From assembly GCF_002844395.1 (NCBI RefSeq), contig NZ_CP025197.1, positions 744,001-808,000 on the forward strand: 64,000 nt of DNA. The letters are read 5' to 3'. The DNA is from Acetivibrio saccincola (GTDB lineage Bacteria; Bacillota; Clostridia; Acetivibrionales; Acetivibrionaceae). Both the position numbers and the translations under genes were made by a program. Below the pieces are notes generated by a model. That model had not been told where the DNA came from and did not search any database. It saw only the letters and a program-made list of their open reading frames with translations. This document shows, in pieces, positions 54,070 to 63,631 of this stretch. Within the stretch, counting starts at the first letter, position 1; every line of letters starts with the position of its first letter.

Positions 54070-54667
54070 TAGCATTACAACAAAAAAGCACATTGAGAGA
54101 GAATGAGAAGGGCAAGAGAAATATAATTATGCCAAAACTTGTATATGTGCATGAGGGAATTGACTTTAAAAAAAGTAAATAAGAAGAGAAAAGTATTAAA
54201 GAATGTTCGATATTTTGGGGGTGTGTATAATAATTCAGAAGATTTGTGGCTTGAAGTATCGGAATGTATATATAAACAATATGACGTTGATTTTTTAGAG
54301 ACGGTGTATATATCAGGAAATGGGGCGTCATGGATAAGGCAAGGAGTTAGCTGGCTTTCAAAATGAAAGTAAAATAGAGGCTATAAAAAATGCAAAGCGA
54401 TATATTTTAAATAATTGGGATGGTATAGAAATAAGGTCAAACAGAGGAATAGTGGGTTGTAGTGCTGAAGGTCATGTGAGTCATGTATTTTCATCCCGTT
54501 TAAGTTCAAGACCTAAAGGCTGGTCGAGAAAAGGAATTATAAAAGAAAATAATTGGCTCAACATGATGTAAAAAACTTTCGTTGTTAAGAGACCGTTATT
54601 TGAAATAGCTGCACAAATAAAAAATGGGATGTCATCTATTTTTCTTTTTTCTACAATAAATTGACGC
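54070..54667 (+). mobile_element. ISLre2-family fragment with internal deletion
   Basis: It matches the intact transposase gene from 60,841 (AGCATTACAACAAAAAAG) on, with shifts, then loses about 170 bases (counterpart 61,131-61,300), resumes to about 61,474 (TCGAGAAAAGG), and jumps to the right terminal sequence (counterpart 62,092-62,224), ending TACAATAAATTGACGC. Inactive. Confidence 0.8.
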
Positions 54668-54886
54668 ATCTTTCCAAGTATGGTATTGACACCCCCCCAT
54701 GTCGTATGATAATATATTCGTATGATAATATATGATGATAATACAAAGAACCCAAGCCCAATCTTACCAGCAAAGTAAACGTGGCTTGAGTTCACACAGC
54801 CACTACACAAAGAGAGGTTAATCTCGTTTTACACCTCTTTTAGACAATTGTGAAGGGAAATTTTTTTTGAGGAAGGAGCTGGGAAT

Positions 54887-55914
54887 GTGAAAAAAACTCA
54901 GAAGTTTACTCAGTGTAGTACTATGTTGTATATTAGTTTTAGGTTTTGCAGTTGCAACTAAAAATGTTTTTGCATAAGTTCCTATGGAGCGGAAAATTGT
55001 TGTTTTTAAAAACAAAGTAAATGATACACAAATGGAGTTTGTCCTAAAAAAGCATGGGGCAGTCAAATTAAATCAATTATCCTCTATTAATGGTGTTGTT
55101 GCTAATGCACCTAAAAAAATAAGCTCAAGGATGAGCAAGAAGTATTATACATAGAAAGCGACTATGTCTTGTCCATTGAAGGAAAAAAGCCATCAAAACT
55201 AGGTGTAGTGTCACCACCAGAAGAAGTCATTCCGTGGGGCATTGAATGGATGGGAACACCTGCACAGTGGGATACAAATACAGGTAAAAGCATAAAAGTA
55301 GCAATTATTGATACAGGAATTGATTTAAACCATCAAGACCTAAAAGTAAATATCAAAGGCGGCTTTAATGCTTTTCAAAAAAAAGAAAGCACCAAATGAT
55401 AACAATGGACATGGAACTCATTTAGCAGGAATTGTTGCTGCCGCCCGTAATGGTGTAGGTGTTGTCGGTGTGGCACCTGATGCGGAACTTTATGCGGTTA
55501 AGGTTTTTGATAGTAGCGTAAATGGTTATGTTTCCAATGTGATTGAAGGAATTAATTGGTGTATCAAAAACAAAATAAACATTGCAAATATGAGTTTTGG
55601 TATGCAATCTAGCTCCAATGCAATGCATGACATTATTATTCAGGCAGATAAAGCAGGAATTAAAATGGTTACAGCAGCCGGAAACAACTATGGTGGTACA
55701 GCACTATATCCAGCAGCCTATCCAGAAGTAATATCAGTAGGTGCAATTGATAAGTCTGGCAATGTCGCAGATTTTTCAGTCCAACAAAATATAGATATTT
55801 TTGCATACAGGGATTGATATCTATTCAACCTATAGTAATGATGTCTATTCGAGGATGAACGGTACTTCTATGGCTACACCGCATGTAACAGGTAAGATGA
55901 TACTAAAGCAATAA
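54887..55914 (+). pseudogene. Secreted subtilisin-like (S8) serine protease, multiply frameshifted
   Basis: GTG 54887 with GGAAGGAG upstream. After an A7 tract the shifted frame gives a signal peptide (SLLSVVLCCILVLGF). A propeptide-like part (RKIVVFKNKV, VVANAP) follows, then the catalytic blocks in different frames: IIDTGIDLNH (Asp), NGHGTHLAG (His), GTSMATPHVTG (Ser). At least four shifts separate them; 55,169-55,399 and 55,368-55,817 are the longest open pieces. The triad itself is preserved, so decay is recent. It precedes the C39-like gene. Confidence 0.8.
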
Positions 55915-55955
55915 CAGATTAAGTCGAAATAAATAAAATTTTTGAGGTAATAAAT

Positions 55956-56774
55956 ATGAATAAATTGGTTAAACTCTTAATAGTCTTATGTTGCATTTCT
56001 TTATTAGCTACAAATGTTTATGCAGTTGATTCAAGCGAGGCTACAAACGATGAAATATACACAAATATAAATCAAGGCTTTACAAAACCTACAAAAGAAC
56101 AAATTAAAGAGGAACAAGAAAAATTCAAAAAGGCTGAAAAATATGTAAAAGAGAAAAGGGAAAAACTAAAAAAAGCAAAAGGTGATATTGAAATAGCTGC
56201 AGCTGGAGGAGTAAAAGTAAATGCTGTTGGCACATTCAGGCAGGCTTTATCATATACTTGTGGACCGGCAGCGGCAAGAAATCTTATAAAGGGTTACGTT
56301 GATACAAATAGCTGGGATCCAAATTTTAAGGCAACTGTTCCTACCGAGAGCACATTGAGAAAAGATTTGGGAACTACTACAGCAGGCACTAATTTTGATG
56401 CAACTAAATGGCAAAACACCCTAAACAAATATGTACCTGAAAATGGTTATTTATTATCATGGGGTACCTCTAGCGGTTGGGAAAGTACTTTAGCTTCAAG
56501 AGTTATTTATACAATTGATTATGTATATTATATTACTTGGGGTTATGGTCGTAGCGGGTTTAATGTTATAGGTAATATAAATCATGGTTCAACAACTACT
56601 CCCATACATGATCATTATAAAAATGGAGCAGCCCATTATATATGCATATATGGATATAACGATATAAATAAGATGTATTACATATCAGACTCAAATTCTG
56701 CTGTACCTGTTACGTATAAAGCAAGCTATAGAAACACAGCAAACTCTACACAAGCGAGGGGTATAGTATGGTAG
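55956..56774 (+). CDS. Secreted C39-like cysteine peptidase
   Basis: 272 residues, signal peptide, a charged coiled-coil-like part (about 45-80), then a papain-like domain: Cys in LSYTCGPAAARN (about residue 104), His in AAHYICIYGY, Asp in YISDSNS. The order Cys-His-Asp fits C39-like peptidases. No ABC transporter is fused or adjacent, so it is not a bacteriocin exporter. It overlaps the next gene by 7 bases. Confidence 0.7.
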   Translation: MNKLVKLLIVLCCISLLATNVYAVDSSEATNDEIYTNINQGFTKPTKEQIKEEQEKFKKAEKYVKEKREKLKKAKGDIEIAAAGGVKVNAVGTFRQALSYTCGPAAARNLIKGYVDTNSWDPNFKATVPTESTLRKDLGTTTAGTNFDATKWQNTLNKYVPENGYLLSWGTSSGWESTLASRVIYTIDYVYYITWGYGRSGFNVIGNINHGSTTTPIHDHYKNGAAHYICIYGYNDINKMYYISDSNSAVPVTYKASYRNTANSTQARGIVW

Positions 56775-58063
56775 AAAAAAAACATAGCGACAAATTAGAG
56801 AATAATAAGGGAGATAGACTGACTTTTAAGTCAGTTTATCTACTTTTGTTTTTTGTGATAATATTGGGTGGAGTATTAGTGAATAATTTTAGTGGTTTAT
56901 TTAAAAACAAGCCAGAATTGTTTAAGGATGAGAATGACATAAGCAATGGAGTAAGCTCACACCAGATTGAATCTAGATTGGATAATAAAATAATAGACAT
57001 GATTCCGGACATTTTTATATATGATAAATTAAGAGAAGGCGTTTTTCTTGGAGTTAAGGGAGATTTGAAGGATATATATGCTTATGATATAAATAATAAC
57101 TCTCTAAAAAAAATAATTAGAGTAAAAGATGAAGGCAATTTTATTAAATCCTTATCGTGTAATTCTGATTGGATTGTATGGGTTGAAAATGAAGTTTTAA
57201 TTATGGATACATCAAATAAACCTTTTAAATGGCAGATTGTTGCACAAAATATATTGACAGGGGAACAAATAGTTATTGACAAAAGTCCGTTTTCTAGCAA
57301 TAAGTTTGAAGTGCCTATGCATATTGACTACACACCAAATAAAGTTAGCATTTCTAACGAGGATGTCGTTGTTTACTGTAGAAATGATTTCAGGGGAGCA
57401 AAAATCATAAGCGAATTGATTTGTTACGACATCAAATCAAAAGAAAGAAAGGTTATTGCACAGACAAGTGACGTTATAAAGGAGTTAATAATGGAATGCA
57501 ACATTTACGGTGATAATATTGTGTGGAGCAGATTCAGAGAACTAAATGATGATTATGAGTATAGATTTACAAGGTATAAATATAGTGATTTATATATTTA
57601 TAATATCAAAACAGACAAAACAGAGCAACTTACAAAGGATGATTTCTACCACGATGCTTATATTTTTGAAGATAAAGTAGTTGCAATATATGTACCACCA
57701 AATAAACCAAATCAGACTGCATATAATTCCGAAGTTGTTTTAATGAATTTAAATGATAAAAAATTTAATACTATTGTCCATGAGGATTCACCTTGCTATA
57801 GAAGAAAGGAAGATGAAATGGTTAGGTGTAGCCCGAAAATTGACTCCAAATATATTAGTTGGAGTAATTCAGGAGGTTTTAGTAATCGTTTTATCTATGA
57901 CTATAAAAACAATAAATTTATAGAAATATATGACGGTACAGAGGATACTCATGATAATACCATAGTTATGTATGACAGGTTTAGTAATTATGCTTTGTTT
58001 TATATTGCAGGCACTGATGGTGATATAAAGAAGTTCTGTGTTATTATAAACGATATTAAATAG
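56768..58063 (+). CDS. Membrane-anchored beta-propeller-like protein
   Basis: 431 residues: one N-terminal membrane segment (about residues 18-40), then repeated strands such as DIYAYDINNNSLKK, DWIVWVENEV, DLYIYNIKTDKTEQL, which suggest a TolB-like propeller outside the cell. No enzyme motif. Translationally coupled to the C39-like gene, so it may bind its product or substrate. Confidence 0.6.
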   Translation: MVEKKHSDKLENNKGDRLTFKSVYLLLFFVIILGGVLVNNFSGLFKNKPELFKDENDISNGVSSHQIESRLDNKIIDMIPDIFIYDKLREGVFLGVKGDLKDIYAYDINNNSLKKIIRVKDEGNFIKSLSCNSDWIVWVENEVLIMDTSNKPFKWQIVAQNILTGEQIVIDKSPFSSNKFEVPMHIDYTPNKVSISNEDVVVYCRNDFRGAKIISELICYDIKSKERKVIAQTSDVIKELIMECNIYGDNIVWSRFRELNDDYEYRFTRYKYSDLYIYNIKTDKTEQLTKDDFYHDAYIFEDKVVAIYVPPNKPNQTAYNSEVVLMNLNDKKFNTIVHEDSPCYRRKEDEMVRCSPKIDSKYISWSNSGGFSNRFIYDYKNNKFIEIYDGTEDTHDNTIVMYDRFSNYALFYIAGTDGDIKKFCVIINDIK

Positions 58064-58136
58064 CCATGATAAGAAGAGTTTAATTATTAAAACTGTATTT
58101 TTTACCTTTTTTATATCCCCTGCCCACTGAACCCTC

Positions 58137-59912
58137 GTGAGTGTAGCAAAAATCAAAAATCTACAGAATATTTACCAAAGGGTGTTAGAAGAGATAAAGG
58201 TTAATAAAAATATACCTATAAAGATATGCAAGGTAATAAAAAGTCCTATGGTTCTAGGTTTTTGGAATCCAATTCTTTTATTGCCGGATATAGATTTTAC
58301 AAAGGAACATTTACAAATGATACTGCGCCATGAAGCCATTCATATAAAACGCAGGGATATTTTATACAAGACAGTGATTTTATTTGCCAGGGCAGCTCAT
58401 TGGTTTAATCCTTTAGTACATATTATGTCGGTGGAAGCAAACAAAGATGTAGAGTTATCGTGTGATGCTGCAGTGGTTAAAAACCAAAATGTGGATTACC
58501 GAAAGGACTACAGTGAAGCAATACTTATGTCAGTTTATAGCGGGAACAGGTCAAAGGCTGTTTTTTTAACGTATTTTGGAGGAGGAAAGAAAATGCTAAA
58601 AAAAAGGTTTGCTAGTTTATTTGATTTGCGCAAAAAGAAAAAAGGTGTAATTTCACTGATACTTGTAGTTTTACTCATAGGTATCATGGGATTATGTATA
58701 AGCTGCAGTAAAACAGCGGAAGCAGGAGATGAGACAAAAAACAGAGTAGACGAAAATCATAAAACGGGAGCGGAAAGTGATGGAAATACCGGTGCAGAAG
58801 GTAAACGGACCATAGTTTATGAAAATAAAGTTCTTGGATTTTCATTAGAGCTGCCAGATGAATGGGAGGACAGGTATGTAGTAGAAGAATGGGAAAACAG
58901 TATTGGTTTTTTCAGCAAGAAAGTATACCAGCAATATAATGGTATGGGTCTTTTATTTACCATAGTCAGGGATGTAGGAGAATTAATAACAGAACAAGAT
59001 ATGCAGCAGGCTCCTCAGATGCAGCAAATTCTTCTTCAAGGCAATGGCTATACCTATTATATAAGGTGGCCTTCTGATGTTCAGTCACCTATGGAAGAAG
59101 AATTGAGCGATGATTATATGGCTATGTCCAGACAGGTTTCAAAAGTGGCTAAGAGTATCAGCCTTTTGGGAGATGAAAAGCCAAAGGCGTCAAACGAAGG
59201 ATTTAAGGTAGTGGGTTCAAGTTTCTTTACTGTAGAAATACCGGACAATTGGGATATCAAACAAGAAGCACTGTCTGAACCTAGGTGGTATATTTATGAT
59301 GAGACCGGAAAGGGGGATGTAGGTGCAATTGCTTTAGTTCCATATGACTTTGACGGCAAGTCGGAAGGAAAATATAAAGACAGCTATGGTGAAGTCCCTG
59401 TGCTTTTGTATGATGATGAGACATTAAGGGGAGCTACAATATTTTTTGATGTAAAACGTGTTGATAAGGATATAATTGATAAGATAAAAAACAGCTTTAA
59501 GTTTGTAAGCGGTCCTTTTAATGTAGTTGATTTGCAGACACAAGGGGAACAGTATCTTGCCCGGGGAGGCAAAAAAGTATTCGGAAAGATAGAAGATTTT
59601 GAAATGGAAAAAGGCGAACCTGTGGCTGTTAAAATAAATGTGATGGAGTTTATTCCTGATGGAACAGGCGATAATAATCCTAACGGTTTTCGTATTGAAG
59701 TTTTAAATAAAATTGAAACTTATCCATTGGATATCGGAACGCAAATTGTACCGTTGGTACCTCCAAATAACAGTAACTATGGTTTTTATGAAATGCCGTT
59801 ATTAGACAGTAGCTTTTTAAAAAAATACGATAATTGCAAGCATTTTTACTATGATTTTATTATCGGAAGTGATGGAAAAGTAAAAATTGTTTTTGGACGC
59901 TATGTGCCATAA
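58137..59912 (+). CDS. M56 (BlaR1/MecR1-like) peptidase, N-terminally truncated, with extracellular domain
   Basis: 591 residues. The zinc site HEAIH is in LRHEAIHIKRRD, with CDAAV downstream, and FGGGKKMLKKRF then a membrane segment (about residues 180-197). The extracellular part holds two related domains (GFSLELPDEWEDR and FFTVEIPDNWDI). Normal members have 3-4 membrane segments before HExxH; here only about 50 residues precede it, with a stop just upstream. No blaI-type repressor is adjacent. Probably not functional as a sensor. Confidence 0.7.
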   Translation: MSVAKIKNLQNIYQRVLEEIKVNKNIPIKICKVIKSPMVLGFWNPILLLPDIDFTKEHLQMILRHEAIHIKRRDILYKTVILFARAAHWFNPLVHIMSVEANKDVELSCDAAVVKNQNVDYRKDYSEAILMSVYSGNRSKAVFLTYFGGGKKMLKKRFASLFDLRKKKKGVISLILVVLLIGIMGLCISCSKTAEAGDETKNRVDENHKTGAESDGNTGAEGKRTIVYENKVLGFSLELPDEWEDRYVVEEWENSIGFFSKKVYQQYNGMGLLFTIVRDVGELITEQDMQQAPQMQQILLQGNGYTYYIRWPSDVQSPMEEELSDDYMAMSRQVSKVAKSISLLGDEKPKASNEGFKVVGSSFFTVEIPDNWDIKQEALSEPRWYIYDETGKGDVGAIALVPYDFDGKSEGKYKDSYGEVPVLLYDDETLRGATIFFDVKRVDKDIIDKIKNSFKFVSGPFNVVDLQTQGEQYLARGGKKVFGKIEDFEMEKGEPVAVKINVMEFIPDGTGDNNPNGFRIEVLNKIETYPLDIGTQIVPLVPPNNSNYGFYEMPLLDSSFLKKYDNCKHFYYDFIIGSDGKVKIVFGRYVP

Positions 59913-59999
59913 GGGTTGTTATTCTATCTTGAATTAAGTTTACGGCATATTAAGCCAAAAAACAGTAAGGTACACCTGCTGCAATTAATATAAAAACGT

Positions 60000-60026
60000 A
60001 AAACTCATATGTGCATTTTGAGTTTT
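60000..60026 (+). terminator. Hairpin after the M56 gene
   Basis: AAAACTCA and TGAGTTTT form an 8-bp stem with an 11-base loop and a short T run. Confidence 0.5.
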
Positions 60027-60037
60027 TAGCACACTAA

Positions 60038-60169
60038 ATGCAGTATATGAGAATTTTTTCAAGATATAAACACAGGGAAGAGAACAGTAACGTGTACATT
60101 TACTTCTTAAAGACGGATGATTACGAGGTAATGTTTGAAAGTAAAAACTTTAACCTTGAGTTAGCGTAA
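60038..60169 (+). CDS. Small reading frame ending at an ISLre2 edge
   Basis: 43 codons (MQYMRIFSRYKH, later FLKTDDYEVMFESK) ending at TAA 60167. No RBS seen. The last codons overlap the start of the ISLre2 left end, so it could be the C-terminus of an older gene cut by the element. Confidence 0.25.
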   Translation: MQYMRIFSRYKHREENSNVYIYFLKTDDYEVMFESKNFNLELA

Positions 60170-60280
60170 AGTTATTGTAGGGAATGAGACATAAAATACC
60201 ATATATAATTGAAAAGAAGATGACATCCTGTTAAGATATTAATTAAGCAAAAATAATAAATAGAAAGGATGACATCTTCT

Positions 60281-61720
60281 ATGTATAATAGTATACAACA
60301 TTTTAATGAATTTGGGGTAAAAAGAATTGAAAAAAAGATAAAAAATTTTATTGAAGAAGGAAAAGACTTAGCTGATCTTGTTCTTGGTCTAAAAGAAGAT
60401 TTATTTAAACTTGGACGCGATATACTTAAAGAAGTGCTTGAAGATATGGATGAATATTTCCGTAACTGTGAAATAAGGAAACAGTATTGGGAAATTATAA
60501 GAAAAGATAAAACAGCTATTTTAACGACATTTGGAACACTAAGTTATAACAGGACATATTTTAAGCATAAGGAAAATGGTAATAGACAACACCTAGTCGA
60601 CAGGATTGTAGGTGTAGAACCACATGACAGAGTAAGTGCCGATGTTGTAATTAATGCAATAGATGAAGCAGCTGACAGCAGCTACAGAAAGGCAGGAGAA
60701 AAGGCGACATATATTGATGAAATCAGCAAACAAGCAGTGATGAATAAAATACATAATATTGAAATAGTTGAGCCTGAAATAAAAGTAGATAAAAAGAGAG
60801 AAGTAAAAATATTGTATGTTGAGGCCGATGAGGACCATGTAGCATTACAACAAAAAAGTATATTGAGACAGAATGAGAAGGGCAAGAGAAATACAATTAT
60901 GCCAAAACTTGTATATGTGCATGAGGGAATTGACTTTGAAAAAAGTAATAAGAAGAGAAAAGTATTAAAGAATGTTCGATATTTTGGGGGAGTGTATAAG
61001 AATTCAGAAGATTTGTGGCTTGAAGTATCGGAATACATATATAAACAATATGACGTTGATTTTTTAGAGACGGTGTATATATCAGGAGATGGGGCGTCAT
61101 GGATAAGGCAAGGAGTTAACTGTCTTTCAAAAAGTAAATTTGTACTTGATAGATACCATCTTCAAAAATACGTAAGAGTTGCGACCACACATTTAAATGA
61201 TGAAGCAATAAGCCAAGATTTACAGGAGGCTTTGAATTTATCTGATAAAAAAATGCTAACAAAGGTTTTTAAAAAGATAATTGAAAAGACAGGCGATAAT
61301 GAAAATAAAATAAAGGCTATAAAAAATGCAAAGCGATATATTTTAAATAATTGGGATGGTATAGAAATAAGGTCAAACAGAGGAATAGTGGGTTGTAGTG
61401 CTGAAGGTCATGTGAGTCATGTATTTTCATCCCGTTTAAGTTCAAGACCTAAAGGCTGGTCGAGAAAAGGTGTAGAAAAGATGTCAAAGCTAATAATATA
61501 CAAGAAGAATGGCGGTAAGGTATATGACATAGTTATGGCACAAAAACAAAAAAAGTTAGCATCTAGTAGGCAAGAAATTCAGGAAAAATTAATTAAGGAA
61601 TTAAAGAAGTCATCAAACAGGTATGAGAGTGTATGGAATAGTAATTTAACTGTTATTCATAAGGGGTGTAAAACTGGTTTATATAAAGAATTAAGGCGTA
61701 TTATAGGTATATGCGGATAG
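60281..61720 (+). CDS. ISLre2-family transposase (UPF0236)
   Basis: About 479 residues, intact. Family blocks are YVEADEDHVALQ (near 200), YISGDGASWI (near 270), DRYHLQKYV (near 290) and [18 protein letters not shown] prefer ATG 60281 because the ATG at 60269 overlaps AAAGGA. It moves the element by a DDE-like mechanism (family inference). A decayed copy is at 54,070. Confidence 0.85.
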   Translation: MYNSIQHFNEFGVKRIEKKIKNFIEEGKDLADLVLGLKEDLFKLGRDILKEVLEDMDEYFRNCEIRKQYWEIIRKDKTAILTTFGTLSYNRTYFKHKENGNRQHLVDRIVGVEPHDRVSADVVINAIDEAADSSYRKAGEKATYIDEISKQAVMNKIHNIEIVEPEIKVDKKREVKILYVEADEDHVALQQKSILRQNEKGKRNTIMPKLVYVHEGIDFEKSNKKRKVLKNVRYFGGVYKNSEDLWLEVSEYIYKQYDVDFLETVYISGDGASWIRQGVNCLSKSKFVLDRYHLQKYVRVATTHLNDEAISQDLQEALNLSDKKMLTKVFKKIIEKTGDNENKIKAIKNAKRYILNNWDGIEIRSNRGIVGCSAEGHVSHVFSSRLSSRPKGWSRKGVEKMSKLIIYKKNGGKVYDIVMAQKQKKLASSRQEIQEKLIKELKKSSNRYESVWNSNLTVIHKGCKTGLYKELRRIIGICG

Positions 61721-61861
61721 GGATGAGGTAATAATAAAGCAAAAATTACGGGAAAGTTTACAAGTAAGCCTATCCAATAGGAATTATACATATCTGGAAA
61801 AAAGACAAAGAAAAAGAAAAAACATAAAAAAAGAAAAAGAAAAGAAAAAAGCAAAACTTTA

Positions 61862-61945
61862 GTACCATGACCCGCGGAGCCCTACTACTTGTCAAGGCCG
61901 GGCTTTGCCCGCTTGTTTTAGCCTTGACAAAATGGAAAATGGTAC
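61862..61945 (+). other. Nested hairpin in the ISLre2 3' region
   Basis: An outer stem GTACCAT/ATGGTAC, a middle stem GTCAAGGC/GCCTTGAC and an inner stem CGGGC/GCCCG can form one cruciform of about 84 bases. It is GC-rich compared with its surroundings. Possibly a terminator or an RNA structure of the element. Confidence 0.55.
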
Positions 61946-62244
61946 AATAGAAATACTTTTTTCTTTTAAAAGTAGCGTTAAAATGTGAAGGAACATAGAT
62001 AACAAAACGTACTAATTTGTCACAAGTATTGAGTAAAATGAATTCTTTATAGAAAGAAAGAGTTATATGGTATAATAGACAATAAGTTAGAGGAATTATA
62101 AAAGAAAATAAGGCTCAAAATGATGTAAAACACTTTCGTTACTAAGAGACCGTTATTTGAAATAGTTGCACAAATAAAAAATGGGATGCCATCTACTTTT
62201 CTTTTTCCTACAATAAATTGACGCTATCTAACCTTGACAATAGT

Positions 62245-62273
62245 TTGACAAGGGAAAAAATAAGTTGTATAAT
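62245..62273 (+). promoter_or_regulatory. Consensus promoter of the atp operon
   Basis: TTGACA (62245-62250), 17-base spacer, TATAAT (62268-62273), perfect hexamers, 21 bases outside the ISLre2 right end. A leader of about 140 bases without a gene follows. Confidence 0.85.
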
Positions 62274-62416
62274 CAAATCATGTCAACAAATCGGGGCTAT
62301 CTATGTTCTGATGGGTTGTCTGTTTTTATGCCCATATAGTTGGCAGACCAACTAAATAGAGGATAATTTTTTTACAATATATAAAGATGTATTTATAAGA
62401 AGGGAGGTACTTTAAG

Positions 62417-63265
62417 ATAAAAAATAAAAAAGCAGTAGTTATTGTCGTATGGATATGTGTTATATTGGCCTTGTTTGCAGGGGTTTTACTTACAAACAAT
62501 CAGGCAGAAAAACACGAAACAGTTAAAGAAATGATGCGGGATGCCGTAATGCATGATGTAAATAAAATAAGTTTTTTTGGAATAAAAGATGTTAATCCGG
62601 GACTTATTTCAGCATTTACAGTAACTGCAATTATGCTGACTTTTGCATTAATTGTACGGCTGTTTGCAATTCCTAAATTCAAACGTATTCCCGGCAAATT
62701 CCAATTGATTTTGGAAGAAGTGGTTAGATTGTTTGATAATTTTGCAAAAAAGAACAGTCCGCATCGCAATGGGTTTTTGGGAGCCTATATTTTTGGTGCA
62801 GGTATGTATATATTTTTTGGAACCCTGTTTGAACTCCTTGGCTTTCAAGGGATTACCACAACTGGGCACTCCATTACCCTTCCGGCACCTCTATCAGACA
62901 TAAATGGGGCAATTGCTTTAGGCTTCCTGTCCTATTCAGTGATTTTGTCCGGGGGTATAAGGGCAAATGGCCTGAGAGGACTGGGAACAGCATTAAAAGA
63001 CTTTTCAATGCCTCTTTCTATGAGCTTCCGCCTGTTTGGGTCAATGCTCAGTGGAGTGCTGGTAACCGAGCTGGTTTATTATTATCTGTACCTTAGCTTT
63101 GGTCTACCAATTATAATAGGTGTATTATTCACTTTAGTGCATGCTTTAGTTCAGACATATGTATTGGTTATGCTTACATCCTCTTCCTATGGAGAGGTAT
63201 CAAAACCTAAACAACAAACAAAAAAAGAAATATGCAGGCAAGAGCCTGCTGTTAGGGGGTTATGA
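62417..63265 (+). CDS. atpB: ATP synthase F0 subunit a
   Basis: About 282 residues, six membrane segments. The essential Arg is in SMSFRLFGSMLSG (family-typical RLFGN-like block), and the C-terminal helix VHALVQTYVLVMLT is present. It forms the proton path against the c-ring. Start: no ATG, GTG or TTG lies near the strong GGGAGG (62402-62407); an in-frame ATA at 62417 is 9 bases after it and gives the normal basic start KNKKAVVIVV. The next usual start, TTG 62465, has no ribosome site and would cut the first helix. It overlaps atpE by 4 bases. Confidence 0.85.
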   Translation: MKNKKAVVIVVWICVILALFAGVLLTNNQAEKHETVKEMMRDAVMHDVNKISFFGIKDVNPGLISAFTVTAIMLTFALIVRLFAIPKFKRIPGKFQLILEEVVRLFDNFAKKNSPHRNGFLGAYIFGAGMYIFFGTLFELLGFQGITTTGHSITLPAPLSDINGAIALGFLSYSVILSGGIRANGLRGLGTALKDFSMPLSMSFRLFGSMLSGVLVTELVYYYLYLSFGLPIIIGVLFTLVHALVQTYVLVMLTSSSYGEVSKPKQQTKKEICRQEPAVRGL

Positions 63266-63618
63266 CAATTAAAAGATCAGTTTTTCCAAAAAAAATTTTA
63301 TTCTGCATATTGGTATTATTCGTTATTTCTGTTTCTACTATTGCATATGCTGTTCCAGCTGAAGGGCAAGGTGTGGCAGCAGGGGCAGTGGATTCTACAA
63401 GTACAAAAGCAATTTCTGCTGCTGCTACCATAAGTCTTGGGGCTGTAGCCGCAGCAATTGCCATGGGTATTGCAATTGCAAAATCATCAGAAAGTATTGC
63501 CCGTCAGCCTGAGGCAAGAGACAGTATTAGAACCAGTTTACTTTTAGGACTTATATTTATAGAAACGGTTGTTATTTATGCCTTGGTAATTGCCATCATG
63601 ATTATATTTGTATTGTAG
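63262..63618 (+). CDS. atpE: ATP synthase F0 subunit c with N-terminal leader
   Basis: 118 residues instead of the usual 75-90: an N-terminal leader with a signal-like helix ending IAYAVPAEG precedes the two c-subunit helices. The polar loop is ARQPEA and the ion-binding Glu is in IFIETVVIY. In the first helix the position of the Na+-liganding Gln of Na+-type rings is a Met, which suggests H+ coupling. ATGA overlap with atpB. Confidence 0.9.
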   Translation: MTIKRSVFPKKILFCILVLFVISVSTIAYAVPAEGQGVAAGAVDSTSTKAISAAATISLGAVAAAIAMGIAIAKSSESIARQPEARDSIRTSLLLGLIFIETVVIYALVIAIMIIFVL

Positions 63619-63631
63619 GAGGTGGCATAAA

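Larger units (their letters stand above)
60164..62224 (+). mobile_element. Full-length ISLre2-family insertion sequence
   Basis: The left end begins GCGTAAAGTTATTGTAGG and the right end is CCTACAATAAATTGACGC, imperfect inverted repeats. One transposase gene and a 500-bp structured 3' region lie between. Confidence 0.7.

Noticed and set aside
54680-54860. Possible small RNA near the S8 remnant
   Set aside because: A weak GAGGT...ACCTC hairpin and a repeated ATGATAATATAT piece are present, but too little to call a gene.
62274-62400. Possible riboswitch in the atp leader
   Set aside because: Short complementary pieces (GTTGGCAGACCAAC) exist but no known riboswitch core could be recognised.
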